Part shown: positions 36,619 to 49,600 of the stretch, in pieces
Layout: each line of letters starts with the position of its first letter
Numbering within the stretch: the first letter of the stretch is position 1
NCBI RefSeq assembly: GCF_019649055.1
Contig: NW_026570250.1
Location: 62,001 to 126,000 of the forward strand
Length of the DNA: 64,000 nucleotides
DNA from: Paramacrobiotus metropolitanus
Lineage: Eukaryota; Tardigrada; Eutardigrada; Parachela; Macrobiotidae
Direction of reading: 5' to 3'
Translations under genes and position numbers: made by a program
The notes under the pieces: model-generated
What the model was told of the DNA's origin: nothing
What the model saw: the letters and a program-made list of their open reading frames with translations, nothing else
Database searches by the model: none

Positions 36619-39600
36619 GATCCAAATACTTTTCGTGCGTTTTTGATTTTTGAACTGTAAGGCGCAATTGGTGGGCGGCCTCGCGTGCTGCTACTCGATG
36701 ACCAATGTAACGCAAGCCTTTAATGAGAATGTTCTAGTAAACGTCCGCTTAATCTCTTGTATGTGTTTTTAGAATTTGACCGGCTTTAGTAGCGCGGCTG
36801 GAGGGATCGTGATCAGGCAGTGGGTTTGTGCAATTATTATAGACAAAAAACAGTAATGAACTTCTCTCCCGGTACGTGTGCAGAAGATTCCTATTGGAAT
36901 TTGGTCCACAAACTTTGGTACTTATAACAAAAATAATATGCGCCCCCACACACATACAGCACGCTTGTTGATGGATAAAAATATTTTTCTCACATCACAG
37001 TTTGTAGGAGAGGACAAGTTCCAAATGCCGAGAAGTTAGCACGGGTCAGAAAAGAATCTGGCAGACTGCTCGCGTACACGAAAGTGCACTGAAAAAGGAA
37101 AGAAGAGCCCATAGAGCCAAGGGGAAAGTTTATTTGGATGCCAAATAAGATAAATGGATATTAGCTTATCAGCAGAAAATTACCCTGTGTATGAAATATT
37201 TATGCAATATGGTGGTGAAGTACACTGTAGATATACAGCAGAAAAATTTTCCCTTAGCGAAACACCCCGAAATTTCTGACCTACAGCACTGCTCTGTATT
37301 GCACATATAGCATTAACCGATAATACCCTAGCAGTCCGAGTGACTGACCTTAACAGTTGCTGAAGGTCAGATAAACAAGAAATATGATGGTCAATTTTAA
37401 GCTCGAACAAGAATCCGCACTAGGCGAGGCCCCAACTCAACTAGTTCGACTTAAAACTCGTATACTTATATATAATATATACGAAGAAAATTTATTTGAG
37501 GCCAGTTCGAATTCCATAACGCCCAAAGTCAAAAATTACCGACTAATTTAGCTTATTGATTAATATGGCTCTTCCAGCTATGGTATGCCATAAATTACAA
37601 TGTAATTGTAGAATATTTTTTTTTAATTTGGAAATGCCTTTGCATGATATATATTATTAAGAGTGTTGACCAAAACTGGATTATGATTTATAGAGAATAC
37701 GAAGTTGTATACCTGGCTTTGTAGCTATCGAAAGTTCACATTTTATGTTTTTAACGATGTGCTTTACAGCAAACAAACAAAATAAAATTTATGTTGTCTA
37801 ACTCCCAAAGATTATCTTATATTGCATTATGTGGTTTATAAGCAAATACAGTAAATGTACTGCAAAAATTGAGCACCCTAATTATTGTGCATGTGCATCT
37901 TGGACTTCTAACTGCTTTGAATTTTCGAACATATATCATGGACATCTAGCAAAAAAGTCAGTCTGTTATCGTTGTCACGCACATCTGTCAATTTTTACAC
38001 ATATACACTCGATCTTCCTTTTCTAAATAAAGCATCATTTACTCGTTAGAGGAACTTAGTACTGCCTGCGATCGTTCTGTACAAGAAATAGTAAAAGTCA
38101 CAGTTTGTTCTGCCAGTTCCACAGCAATTTAGCAATCAACTAGCCGCAGTAGATGTTCTTCCGGTTGCAGTGAGCGCCGGAAAAGAAATATGGATGGAGT
38201 GATTGCATATACGTACAGCAACAAAAAAAACGAAACACTCTCGCTCCAAATAGGCCGATCGTTACTTTTTTTGCGCTCAGATTATGTATAAATCCCTCGT
38301 ATAAATGCTTTATGGGTACAGCTTTATGGGCACAAAACTATCTTGCTTAAAGATCAAGTTTGCAAAAAACGGTAATAGTATCACGTATGCAGTAATGTAA
38401 ATGGTTTTGCTACCTACCGAACTTTTAACTTGTGTAGCGTAATCCAAGGATTTTCCCAGATGGACTGATAGCTTGGTGGTGGCTGTACTGAACTTTCGGT
38501 TACAAAAATGGGTGTACTTAGCCGGCAGAGTTAATGAGGTCTTAAAAACCGAAGATATTTTCAGATCGTAAGAAAACAGCCGGCATCGGTTAGCAGCCTG
38601 CAGAACTCAAATGCCGCTCTAAAAGCATTTGATACCGGAATTGGTTTTTCTTTATTTGCCGTGAAAATTTTGTTGAATAGTGGCACTAGTACTAGTATCG
38701 GTACTCTTGGAAATTTCGTTGGGCTGTATTGCAAGATACCATATAATTGTCTACTCTGGTATTCTGCGTACAATACACAGGTGTCTGCTGTGATTTGATC
38801 CAATCAGCTTGTGAACCGGCTTTGGACAATACTGCACTCATATGCGAAATTCCGGCAATGGCTCAAACGCGCGACTAACTTCGCCAAGGGCGTTTTAGAT
38901 TAGTCTTGGTTTTGAGACTTGAGAACATACAAATAGCAATTAAAGTAAGTGAATCATTTCCGTTGTAAGAGCCACGTAGGTAGATGTTATTATGTACTGG
39001 TAATGATTATATCGACGAAAAAATGCCGTCTAACTGGATGGATTAATTTTGTCCATCGTCTGCGCATGCGTTAATTCCTTGCCACTTTATACTTTAACAC
39101 CACGTTTTTAATGCATTAGATTAGCCGCTGTATCATGGATGCCGTAGTGTGCTTTATAGTGGTATTGTGTGATAAATTGTCTACGTTGGTGGCTGGTGCA
39201 ACTCGGACAAGAAAGTTCTCCATGTTCGCTTCAAGTGGCCGGTCCAGTTACCAACAATTTATGTTTGGCAATAACACAGCTGCTGTATAGGCAGTTTGTT
39301 AAGTTACACTCTGTATAAATGACCAAAACTAAGACCTTTCTGTTACGACAATTTCACACGCATGCACCTTGCTGAGTTTACTTTGTATTGCATTTCCTTC
39401 CTATACCTGCCAAAATGGTCCCCTTTTTTCCACACAACAGCACGTTAAATATTTTACCGGTTGACTAGTAGATAATGAACAAGCCCATGCATAGTTGTAT
39501 TCCGTATGTGCAATAACAATTCTTTTGAATAAAACCTGATCGACCGGTTTTCTCACCAAGGCCTTGTAGCAAAAGTTGTTCTTTGTAGCGAACAAGACGA

Positions 39601-40811
39601 CAGTGATGTAAACTGTAATCTGTAATTCATTTCTTTGATATGATCAAGCTAGCGAAGAATCCATAAACTAACCATTTCTAAATATTTAAATCATTTAATC
39701 GTTTGTTAGAAAATCATTACAAAATGGGGGAAAAGGAAATTAACATTAATATATATGCTTCCTGTACAATCGTGGTGCGCAAGCATGCATTATGATAAAT
39801 TACTCAAGCGGTGCTAAAAAGGCTGTGAAAAATTTTACACTCACCATATAATTGCCTATGACAGTAAGTGATATAGAAGTACATGGATCGAAGCAACCCA
39901 CGATGCGACAAAAATGACCTATAAAATTATAATATAACAACCGTAAACATGCACATGAAACGAAATTTACTGAAGCAATGAAACCGCATTTGCCCTGCAG
40001 AGCAATATTTTACGCAGGACGGGAGAAATTTTTGCTTCCCAGGCACTATACGAATTAAATATGTAACTATTCGTAATTTTAATTTGGTGGTAGGTTGAGT
40101 AGCAAATTGCAGTTTCAACTGGATTAATTATCAGCTGATTTACTGATGCTAGCTACTGATGTTGATGCTAGCAGGCGTGACGAAGTCGTTTCCGATCTTG
40201 ACGATCGCTTTGCACAGTTGTAAATTGGTGCAGTAATCACTATAGGATTGGCTATACTAATAAAACATTCATGAATCTGCGATAGCATCTTGAAAATGGC
40301 TGATAAATGATTGTACGTGTACACCCGGCCCACATCCAGCTCATCCCAATAACATGCCGGTTTGCTTTAATTTTATAAACCGTCTCTTAAAGTGCGAACT
40401 AATCACGATCCATCTTGTGCGTACTATACCCACTACAGCACTAAAGCTACCGATTCACTGTGCAGCACGCAGGATAAATTGAAATGACCTATTTTGCTCC
40501 TGGTGGAAATAAGCTTAACGGGATAACCACCATATTTTGATGCTCCATTTACACATGAATGAAGATTCTCTATCGTAGTCGTGGCATAGCATTTGGGCAG
40601 CCTATAACATCTCTATAATCTACTATGTAGATGTATAGTACATGCTAAGCACTCGCTTTCTTTTGTATTTCTTCCCAATTTCTCTCCGGGCTCATGAGCA
40701 TATATATCCACAACACAATCCATATCGACCCGGCCTGGAATTAAGTTGACTAGCCAGGTTAACGGCGGGTATATGTACATATGTTTTCACTAGGGTGGAT
40801 AGTCCCAATCG
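36619..40811. other. 4.2-kb intergenic region between divergent aquaporins
   Basis: The longest non-coding stretch in the window. It must carry both aquaporin promoters. There is simple AT-rich sequence near 37455-37475. ORFs at 37829-38026 (plus) and 38561-38803 (minus) lack recognisable motifs, and the latter also lacks an ATG. No tRNA, transposon or gene remnant was recognised. Confidence 0.4.
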
Positions 40812-43800
40812 ATGCGTATTAGGGATCCCGTAACGAGATCCCCAACTGCACAAAACATGCCGGCATCCAGCGCACCCGGTCAACGTATCCGGTTGCGTGC
40901 TGAAGAAGTTCAGGGTAAGGTACGGATATGTGCACTGCACTGTATTATATGTAAACGGTGGAGAAATGAAAAGGGAAACAAACGCCCCGAATTGCGCATA
41001 TATGCAGTTAGCACTGGATGTCGGTGTCACTGTCAAAAACGCAACATTCATCACATGCATGTCATGGTTCTGAATGTTAATGCCTTGTTTTTGACTCATT
41101 AAGCCCCGGTTTCTCATAATATAGCCAACTGATTAACATCTGCTGGTTGCATATATATTTCTTCGGACGGCCGGCGGTGTGCTCCTTGGCTGTCTTGTCA
41201 AAGTTCAATGTGTGAGTCTTCGGAATGACCTATCGGAAGTCTTAGCACAGTGGGATTTCTGGTCAATGTACAGACCGGAAATATTTTCACGCTTTTTATT
41301 TTATACAAGGCAATTATAGTGTTCGTAGTGTATTAAAGAAGCCATTTTCCCATTGGAAACTCCGAATAATTACGCCTGCACTAATCATAGAGAGCCAACA
41401 CTGCTGAGTGCATTTCGACGAAAAGGCTTATGTGCTCGTCCACATTTAACAATAACTGATGCGTGATCTGATCCAGTCCGTGGATAAATGTCTTAAAAGC
41501 CTAATCTGGGAAGGAGATGCATGATTCTTGATACCAAACGGTACAATCAATTATTGCTAACACATTGTGGAAGCGGGACGTGCGCTTTAATTCGTCAATT
41601 ACATATGGTTACGATATTGTTAGTTTTAATGCTTGAAAGAAATGCAAATTTCGATACAGAATATCGAGAATGCTCTTAAGAAAACCTTCTGCGTTTAAAA
41701 TCTTTCGCTAACTTCTTAGTTTTAGTTCGAAAAGTGCTAGCGCAATACCCTTAGATCGGTTTATTCCACAGAAGGTGGTCGGCGACGGCTGGAAGTGGAC
41801 CACATTGCTCTTCAAGCAGCTGTTGAAGACCTGAACCGGCAAGACGTTCAAGCACTAAAAGACAACCGGAAGTCAAACATGCAGCTCTTCAAAAACGACT
41901 ACGTTCGAGAATTTTTGGCAGAGTTTTTGGGCACATTCATTCTGATCGTAAGTGCCAAATGATTTAAGAGTTTGACTATCACATCATCGAAGCTTGCTCA
42001 TTTCAAAACAGACGAGAATTTACCGTTTAATTCTACAAATTTGATAAGAAACGACCTCTGCCTTATATACGACTGCAAGATTTTTGCATAAGTGAATAGT
42101 TTAAGGCCTGCGATAAAAACACATAACAATACAATGCGATCATAAACAACATTAATACTTGGAGATCGTGAACAGGATACGTGATAGCTATCTTGATAAC
42201 AATTACCGATAAGCTAAAACCAGACATGCAAAAAAACTACGCGTATTATGCCGCCTGAATAAAACAAACTACTGTGACCGCGGCGTGCATACCCTCTACC
42301 GGTTATATTTATATAGTTATATCTAAACCAGTTTTGGTTACAAACTTTAAAAAAGGCTTGTGCACCGGGGCGCGATATCAAAGTTTCCATAAGTACAACT
42401 TTTTGAAGAATTATTTTCTGGGGTGATTCAATTATTTTCTTGAGCGCGCGGTTGCACAGACTTACTTTTATTTTGTTACAACAAGGACGTTTTTATATGA
42501 TTCTGATATAAATTAATGATTGCAATATTATAACGTATCGAATTGGATTTCTATTGGGCATCATTTAGTACTATCCCACCTTGCATTCTTTAGTACAATA
42601 CCACCACCTCATGCTTTTAAAAAAATAGTAGAGAAAATTACGCTTTTGCAGAACCTTTACCGCTTTTCTAATTGTGAGTTTAATACAGTAAATTGTAGTC
42701 CCACATGCAACTACATCCGTACGGAATATTGCATGTTATGTATTCTTCTTCGGTGTACGGAGTATATTCCTGGCTTTACTTTGTTTTGTTTGATTTCTCG
42801 TCACTTCTGTTCTGTTATTCAGGTGTTCGGAAATGGTGCGGTTGCGGAAGTTGTCCTCAGCAAGTAAGTTTTGCTCACAATACAGACCATACTTTGCTAA
42901 AAAAAAATCACATAAGATTTTTTGCATTTAAATTTAAGTTGCGCATATAGATATACTGGGAATGTGTTCAGCATAATGACTCGTTGCAGTAGCTGGACAA
43001 TAACAGCACAAGCAGTACACACACCGTCGAAACGATTTAGTGTCATGAGGAATATCGAGCTAAACATTTGTACACCACAAGAGAATTTTTACGAGAAAAG
43101 CAACCGCTTTCCCTAGAAATCTTTATTAAGGTCACTGTTTCATTTGCCGAATTTATTAGAGCTGTATTTGCACAGCCAGAGTTTTAATACTGCGTCATTT
43201 TGCACTTAGTGCTATACTGTGCTGGATTGTCGCAGCCGCGTGTTTTTGCAGACCAACCGGTGGCGTTAACGATTTCTTCAGCATCAACATCGCGTACGGA
43301 CTGGCGGTGGCATTTGGAGTTTACGTTAGCGGCGGAGTCAGCGGTAAAATCAATAAAAGCAATTTAGATTTTTTCATGAAGCATATATAGCTTTTTGTTG
43401 TTCAAAACAGGAGGTCACCTGAATCCCGCTGTTAGCGTCGCCTTCGCCTGCTTAAGAAAGCTGCAGTGGCGTAGGGTACCGATATACATTGCTGCCCAGT
43501 ATATCGGTGCTTGGTTTGGATCAGCCATTATTATGATGGTTTATTTCGGTATGTTCTTTGGCATTTAAGAAATGTAGTGTAGTGACTTATTTGCTAATTT
43601 TGTTTGAACTTGCTTTAGATGCATTAAAGAGTTACGAACAGTTCACAAACATATCTCGGGAACTGGACACGAAAACCGCCGGTAACGGATCTTGACTAGT
43701 CTCAGCTACGTAGTCGAAAATGCTATATTGCTTCCGGAACACAAAAATTAATAAATTAATAAAACTTGCATCATAAAGTGCCATCTTTGTTCAAGGAATT

Positions 43801-44742
43801 TTTGCATCGTACCCTCAAGAATTTCTCAGCTGGCGAAATGGTTTTTTCGATCAAGTAGGCCGATACACATTAAAGAAATAAACGAATATTACTTCTGCTG
43901 CTATATGTATGTACTAACGATATACGATATTTTTCAGATTTTTGGAACAGTAAGTATTGCTGTGCTGTATTGTTTTGCTGTGCCTAATCATATTTTGTGT
44001 AATTTCAACAAGATCATACACGAATCACTGTGTTAACAGATGCTACTCATGATCGGAGTACTAGCACTGACCGATGAGCGCAATACAAATCCTCATAAAG
44101 GTCCGTCATATACAACAGCTTCGAATGTATTCGCAAACTGATTTTTTAAATAAGGAAGATTCAGAGTTTTTGTTTTATGCCAATTGCAGGAGTGGTGCCA
44201 ATTCTGGTCGGTTTACTAATCGCAGCAATCGGATTGGCATTTGGTTTCAACTGCGGATATCCCATTAATCCTGCTCGAGACCTTGGTAATCAAGCACGAA
44301 ACGTTGGAATTTATTTAATGGATGCGAAAAAACTTTGCAACGACGCAAGCTAATCCGGGAGATTTGTAGGTCCGCGCATTTTTACTGCCATGGCTGGATG
44401 GGGACACATGCCCTTTAGCATCAGAGATTACAACTGGTTCTGGATCCCGGTAAGTGAAACTGGCAGTCAATGGGCGCGTAAATAAACCTACATTACATTT
44501 TCGGATAAATATTTACGTTTCCGATATTTATTGCAAAGGTCATCGGACCGCATCTGGGTGCACTGCTTGGCGCACTGATCTACAAGTATTTCATCTCCAA
44601 CCACTGGCCGCAGTCGGCGGCGACATTGGAGTCTAGTCCTCCTTTGGTCATCCACACCACACATCCGGCTACTGTTATTACCGCCACGCCAAGTTATCAG
44701 CCATTAAAGACCTCACAGTCGGCGTATTCTCAAGGTGATTAA
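40812..44742 (+). CDS. Aquaglyceroporin (AQP3/7/9/10 type), copy B
   Basis: Same channel family as 32057-36618. Twelve exons: 40812-40914, 41772-41947, 42823-42863, 43252-43343, 43411-43548, 43619-43681, 43796-43854, 43938-43949, 44040-44100, 44190-44285, 44370-44449 and 44539-44742; all phases close, 374 aa. NPA boxes are GGHLNPAVS (res. ~138-146) and [17 protein letters not shown] (~270-286), with the glyceroporin Asp. Also seen are [48 protein letters not shown] and [17 protein letters not shown]. Exon 3 is 41 nt and in the same phase as exon 2 of copy A, direct evidence of duplication. Exon 8 is a 12-nt micro-exon (IFGT) that bridges FFDQ and MLLMIG. The two first introns are about 860 nt each. 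The tail is Ser/Thr-rich. An AATAAA follows at about 250 nt. Confidence 0.94.
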
Positions 44743-44992
44743 CATGTGCCTTGATCTACTGAAAATGTTCAAACGCACGAGAAACTACGTATGTTAACCA
44801 TTAATGATATACCAGTAATATGGGTATACAGCTAGGACGAGAGGTGCACATCCAGAAAATTTTGTTGACTTTTATAAAAGCTAGCCGCCTAGTGAGTTGA
44901 CTTCTACTATAATTATATGTATACTAAATTGGCCTAGTACAAATACATCTACATAACCACTGCAATGCATGCTTTTAGGGGAATTCCGATGA

Positions 44993-44998
44993 AATAAA
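44993..44998 (+). terminator. Likely poly(A) signal of aquaporin B
   Basis: A canonical AATAAA about 250 nt past the stop codon; a second AATAAA occurs near 45060. Confidence 0.45.
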
Positions 44999-46270
44999 TT
45001 GACAGTGAGAGGAAACCCGACGCACTGGATGAATTCTCGTACGGCTACTGCATTTATGAATAAAACACATTATCGGTTCTGCCGTATTGTTAACTAGATG
45101 TCTTGAACTTCAATTGAATTTGATAGTTGTGCTTATAACTGACCATGTGCTGATTTGTTACGTGCAGAGTCTTGTGCGCATCAAGGAACTCATGTCACCT
45201 TCTCAGGCTGCCTGTTTTGTGTTTACAGGTTTTTATTCGCAATTATGCGTTAAAACAATTGTGCTCTACGTACTGTTTGTACGTTTAGATATAGAAAATA
45301 ACAAACAGCGTTTTGTGATCGACCTTGTTCAAGATGATCGACCTTGTTTTGGCCAGCGGGTACCGACTGCGGTCGACAATGGCTCGACATTGTTGCTACT
45401 CCACATTATAGCTAGCGGGAACAATATAAATAAAATCATATTATGATCTTATTTAAAACTCTTACTTGTTTCAGTAAAATTAATTCTGTGAGCAATACAC
45501 TTTACTCTTCGACCGAATTTTTATATGTAGTACATCCATCCATGAAAAATCTCTTTTGCTAACGGCCAGTTGTAAAAACAGCAAATGGTGAAAAGCCACG
45601 CGGTGAAACCAAGTTCTGTAATTGAGTACGATACGTTCGAAGTTTTGATTGCTTATTGAAAATGCAGGTATTAATCAGCCATGACCGAACACCAAGATAT
45701 ACCATTAAAGTTACTGTAATAACGGAGCAGCTTTGATGTACTTTGTGTTTGAACTTTGGTAGTTCGACCAGACTTGAAGTCCCCTTGGGGTCGTCTGCTC
45801 TTGTGCCGTAATAATAATAAATAATATTTCCAGAACTGATAGTATCGTATGATTGTAGTTCGGATTTTATTACACCTAAAACATTACAGGATCAGTTCTT
45901 TCAGTTCTCGTATTCATTGTTCCGGAAACGGGATGAAAATTAATACACCGAATAGGTTATACAATTAATAAAATAATTATGGCGGTAGGGTGGAGTTCAT
46001 AACTTCTAGAAAATATTTATGTAACCATGTACTATCACAAGAAACTGAAACTATGCACAAACCAAAAATAAACCGTGCGCGTCTACGACTATGGGTAGTG
46101 AGCTGATGGGGAGTGTGAGGCACTTATCAAATTTTCTACTCTATTAAAACTTACAAATGTTCGCACTTTGATTATTATACTTGCGTGTCGTTGTAAACTG
46201 AATTTCCGATCAATGCCTCCCTGAATTGCCGGTTTACATAAGTACAAAACGGGAAAAGTTCATCTTCACT

Positions 46271-46276
46271 TTTATT
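46271..46276 (-). terminator. Likely poly(A) signal of SNRK
   Basis: TTTATT on the plus strand (AATAAA on the minus), about 390 nt past the SNRK stop at 46662. Confidence 0.35.
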
Positions 46277-46661
46277 AACCACAAAATTCGAACGAGCAAC
46301 AGCTCTGTTGCAAACTGATCAAACCACAGTAAACATAAGATTCTGCATTCATAAACCGATCGGTACAATTCTATAAAAGGGCTACCCGCAGTCTGCTTTT
46401 CCACGAAAACGTGGAATATTACAGCGGAATAAATAGCACATAATATTATACCCTGTACACCGGGAAACATTCCCGGAAAGTGCAGCAAAAAAAGTATCAA
46501 GCAGGGGGCCCGATTGTCACAGAGAAAAAAGTCAGATACAAAAGCCAGTTAACTACTAAAAGGATAAGATAACACCCCTCAAAACAAAAAATCTCTTACA
46601 CACACAATTTCACACCGCAATAACTTAAATCAAATCTTTATCACAACAATAATCTCATGCT

Positions 46662-49600
46662 TCAACACTGTTGCCGAATACACAGACTACTCAGTCGCGG
46701 ACTGACATTACTGGGGTTTGCCTGTGCCATGGGATAATTCCCTTCTAATAATACCTTCACGTGGGGCACGGGTGGCAGACTGTGCGGACGATGCAGTGAA
46801 CTGCGTTTACGGCTACCTTTGGCCGTATCCGCGACAGCGGCCAACTTCCCCGAATGGCAGGGAATGACCATTAGCGATTGTGAATGCTGCAAAACGCGTT
46901 TTTTACTGTTCGTGTTTTTCGCTGAGCAGGTCATGCCGCGATCTTCTTCCCCCATGTGAAATAAAACAGGCGTTGAGCGACGGATAGGCGAAGCATTTTC
47001 GCTAGATTCCCGACTGTAGACTGGGGGATTGGAACAACTGGACGTGCTGCGATGACGATGAGGTTGGACACGATGGCGGGAGAAAGATAGGCGCGATGCG
47101 GTAGTTCGTGATGTACTGCCGCCAACCTTCAAATTGAAACAAAATTTTATCACACATATAAGTATTTGCAACCATGCCATGCCACCTAAAAAAAATACTG
47201 CAACTTTTTTTATTCAAAAACTGCTTACTAAAATTTATATTCTTACAAACCCTACAACTGTTTGCCATTACTAAATACTTCACGGCTCATCATCAATTTT
47301 TCCAATTTGAATACATCGTTTTCGCAATAAAAATTTCTCACGAATTTGAAGACCGAAACTTCAATGAAAAGGTTAAACGTCATACTTTTACGATCACCCA
47401 TTGTTAGCACCCTTGCTTCACTAAAGGCAAGTAATAAAAACAACCACCTAAGGCGCTCAAAATTATCAGCTCTCAGGGTACAATAGAAGCATCTACCGAT
47501 TTGTGATATTGTGACACTTGATTACTAATTCCATAATATAACGTGATGAAAACCAAGGTGTTTTACTCAAATTTACATTAAGCAACGAAATTTTAAATGC
47601 CAAATAATGCGAATTTCACCTGAGGAACTGCAGGTGTACTGCAGCTGTGAGACTACAGCTTTTCAGCTGTCTGGTAAACTACAACGCATGCTATGAAAAT
47701 TCCTTGAATAAAAACTACTACTCACCAACGCTAAAACAAGCTCTTTAAACAAGTTTCGCAACCATATAATAGATTAGCTTGTTAGGTACGTAAAACCACC
47801 GAACAAATACGTAAAGCAATACCAGGAAACAAAACCAAATAATTTATTATCAACTGTACCTCTTCGGTATCAGATGTATCGGATGACGTTTGGCTACTCC
47901 CGCTACCAGACTTGGACCGCGTCCTTCGGGATCGCTCAATCCGTTTCAAACGCTCGGGAGACGTCAACTGTCGCTCTCGGTTCCTTAGAGAATTCGGGTC
48001 ATTGCTTGCCCGCTCCATTTCGACAAAGAAAGCCTCATCGAGGAAATCATCATCGTCATCTTTAACCTTCACTTCCTCCTTGATCTTATTCAGCATATTT
48101 AAATGCGGCGAAGATTTCGTATTCACTAAGCGCCGATTACTCGAGGGGCTAAATCGCGGCGAGGCACTGTTCCTTGTTCGCTGCATACTGTTATCAATCA
48201 TAGCATTGTCCAGTAATTCTTCCTCCTCTTCCGCCAGTTCTTCCAACATTTCTGCCACGGACGTCAGATCAACCGTACGCTTGCCGACCGTGTTCGTTAT
48301 CCGGCGACATCGGCCATTTAAGCGACCACCGCGAAAATCATCAGTCTCCATTGCACCGAAATGCGCTGACACCGACACGAATTCCTCTTCTTCAAAACTT
48401 GGGGGTGGCGGCGCTTGCATCCGAAGCAGACGCTCAGCCAGAAGATAATACGTGGCCGTTATGTTATTGTACTCGTCGCTGGCAAGTGCACTAAAAACGA
48501 CCAACAGTTAACCATGGTCTTATGACCCACATTCCTAAAATGTATCAAGAGCACTTGTTCCACTATGTAACACTCTGTTAAATTTAGACCGGACAAAATT
48601 TACGACAAGTATCATTTCCAGCTGAAACAGCCACTCATGCCGATCCATGAGACAGATTATGCAATTCCTTCTAATCAAGAAGTCCATCGGTTAATCGAAA
48701 TTACGCAGTAATAACGAAGACTATCACAAATCTTGCGCTGAGCGCTGAATATTGCAGCGTGCCTTTTTAGCGGTAAACAACCTGTCTCCCACGTCATATT
48801 TTCAATTAGTCTCACCAGTCAATATCGTCCGGATGAGCAGCTACACCTCCATCCAGCATTATCTTGATAATCCTTTCATGTGCATCATCCGACAAATGTC
48901 GTGACAGTACTAGAGGACAATTCAAGGTCGCAAGATGAGACTCCGGACTATCACAGTCCATCGAGCCAGGAGCCGATCCCGGAGATTGAAGAGGAAGCGG
49001 AGACTGCAGCCAGACGTGCTGCAGAATTTCAGCTACAGTGGCACGTTGATCAGGATTTTTGACTAGCATCCGTCCAATCAAGCTGTCAAATTGATACCAA
49101 ACATGAAGGCACCCTTTCGCATTACCACAATCACATTACGCAATTTGCAACTGATTCCCGTAACGACTGAACTACAAATGAAATTTAAGGAACTCGACCA
49201 ACCTTATAAAATATAACAACTGAAGCCAGATAATTTGCATACGTAGTGAAATTAAATATCCTTTAACCGTCACAGCAATGCTGCTCTGGGTAATTTACTG
49301 TAGGACCAGGCACCACGAAAGTAGTGTTCGCTATTCGTAGTGCAGTATTTTGAAACCTAACAAGCAATACACAGGACTTCGATATTTATATATTTATTAA
49401 TAGAGAAAAGTCGATGCGAGCAACATTCGTCGCTTACTGTGCGCAAGATGCCGACAGCGTTAGTGGTATGGGATAACGGCAATCCATAATGGCCGATATT
49501 GTTTCCGAGTCATTTAATTCCATGAACGGTGGCCGTCCGCAAACCATTGCATAAAGTAAAATTCCCAACCCCCAGACGTCTGCAATGACAGGCATATAGT

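Larger units (their letters stand above)
44743..46661. other. Convergent 3' region between aquaporin B and SNRK
   Basis: About 1.9 kb without a supported gene. It contains the two 3' UTRs and a short tandem duplication at 45316-45348 (TGATCGACCTTGTT twice, 19-nt period). The ORF 45087-45446 has no ATG start and no known motif. Confidence 0.4.

Noticed and set aside
37500-37520. Possible tRNA B-box-like string near GTTCGAATTCC
   Set aside because: It does not match the B-box consensus properly, and no A-box or cloverleaf can be formed around it.
38561-38803. 80-codon minus-strand ORF between the aquaporins
   Set aside because: No ATG start, no motif and no splice context; it looks somewhat protein-like but cannot be supported.
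47912-48448. 178-codon plus-strand Ser-rich ORF
   Set aside because: Antisense to the acidic/Ser-rich SNRK exon 5, which explains its composition.
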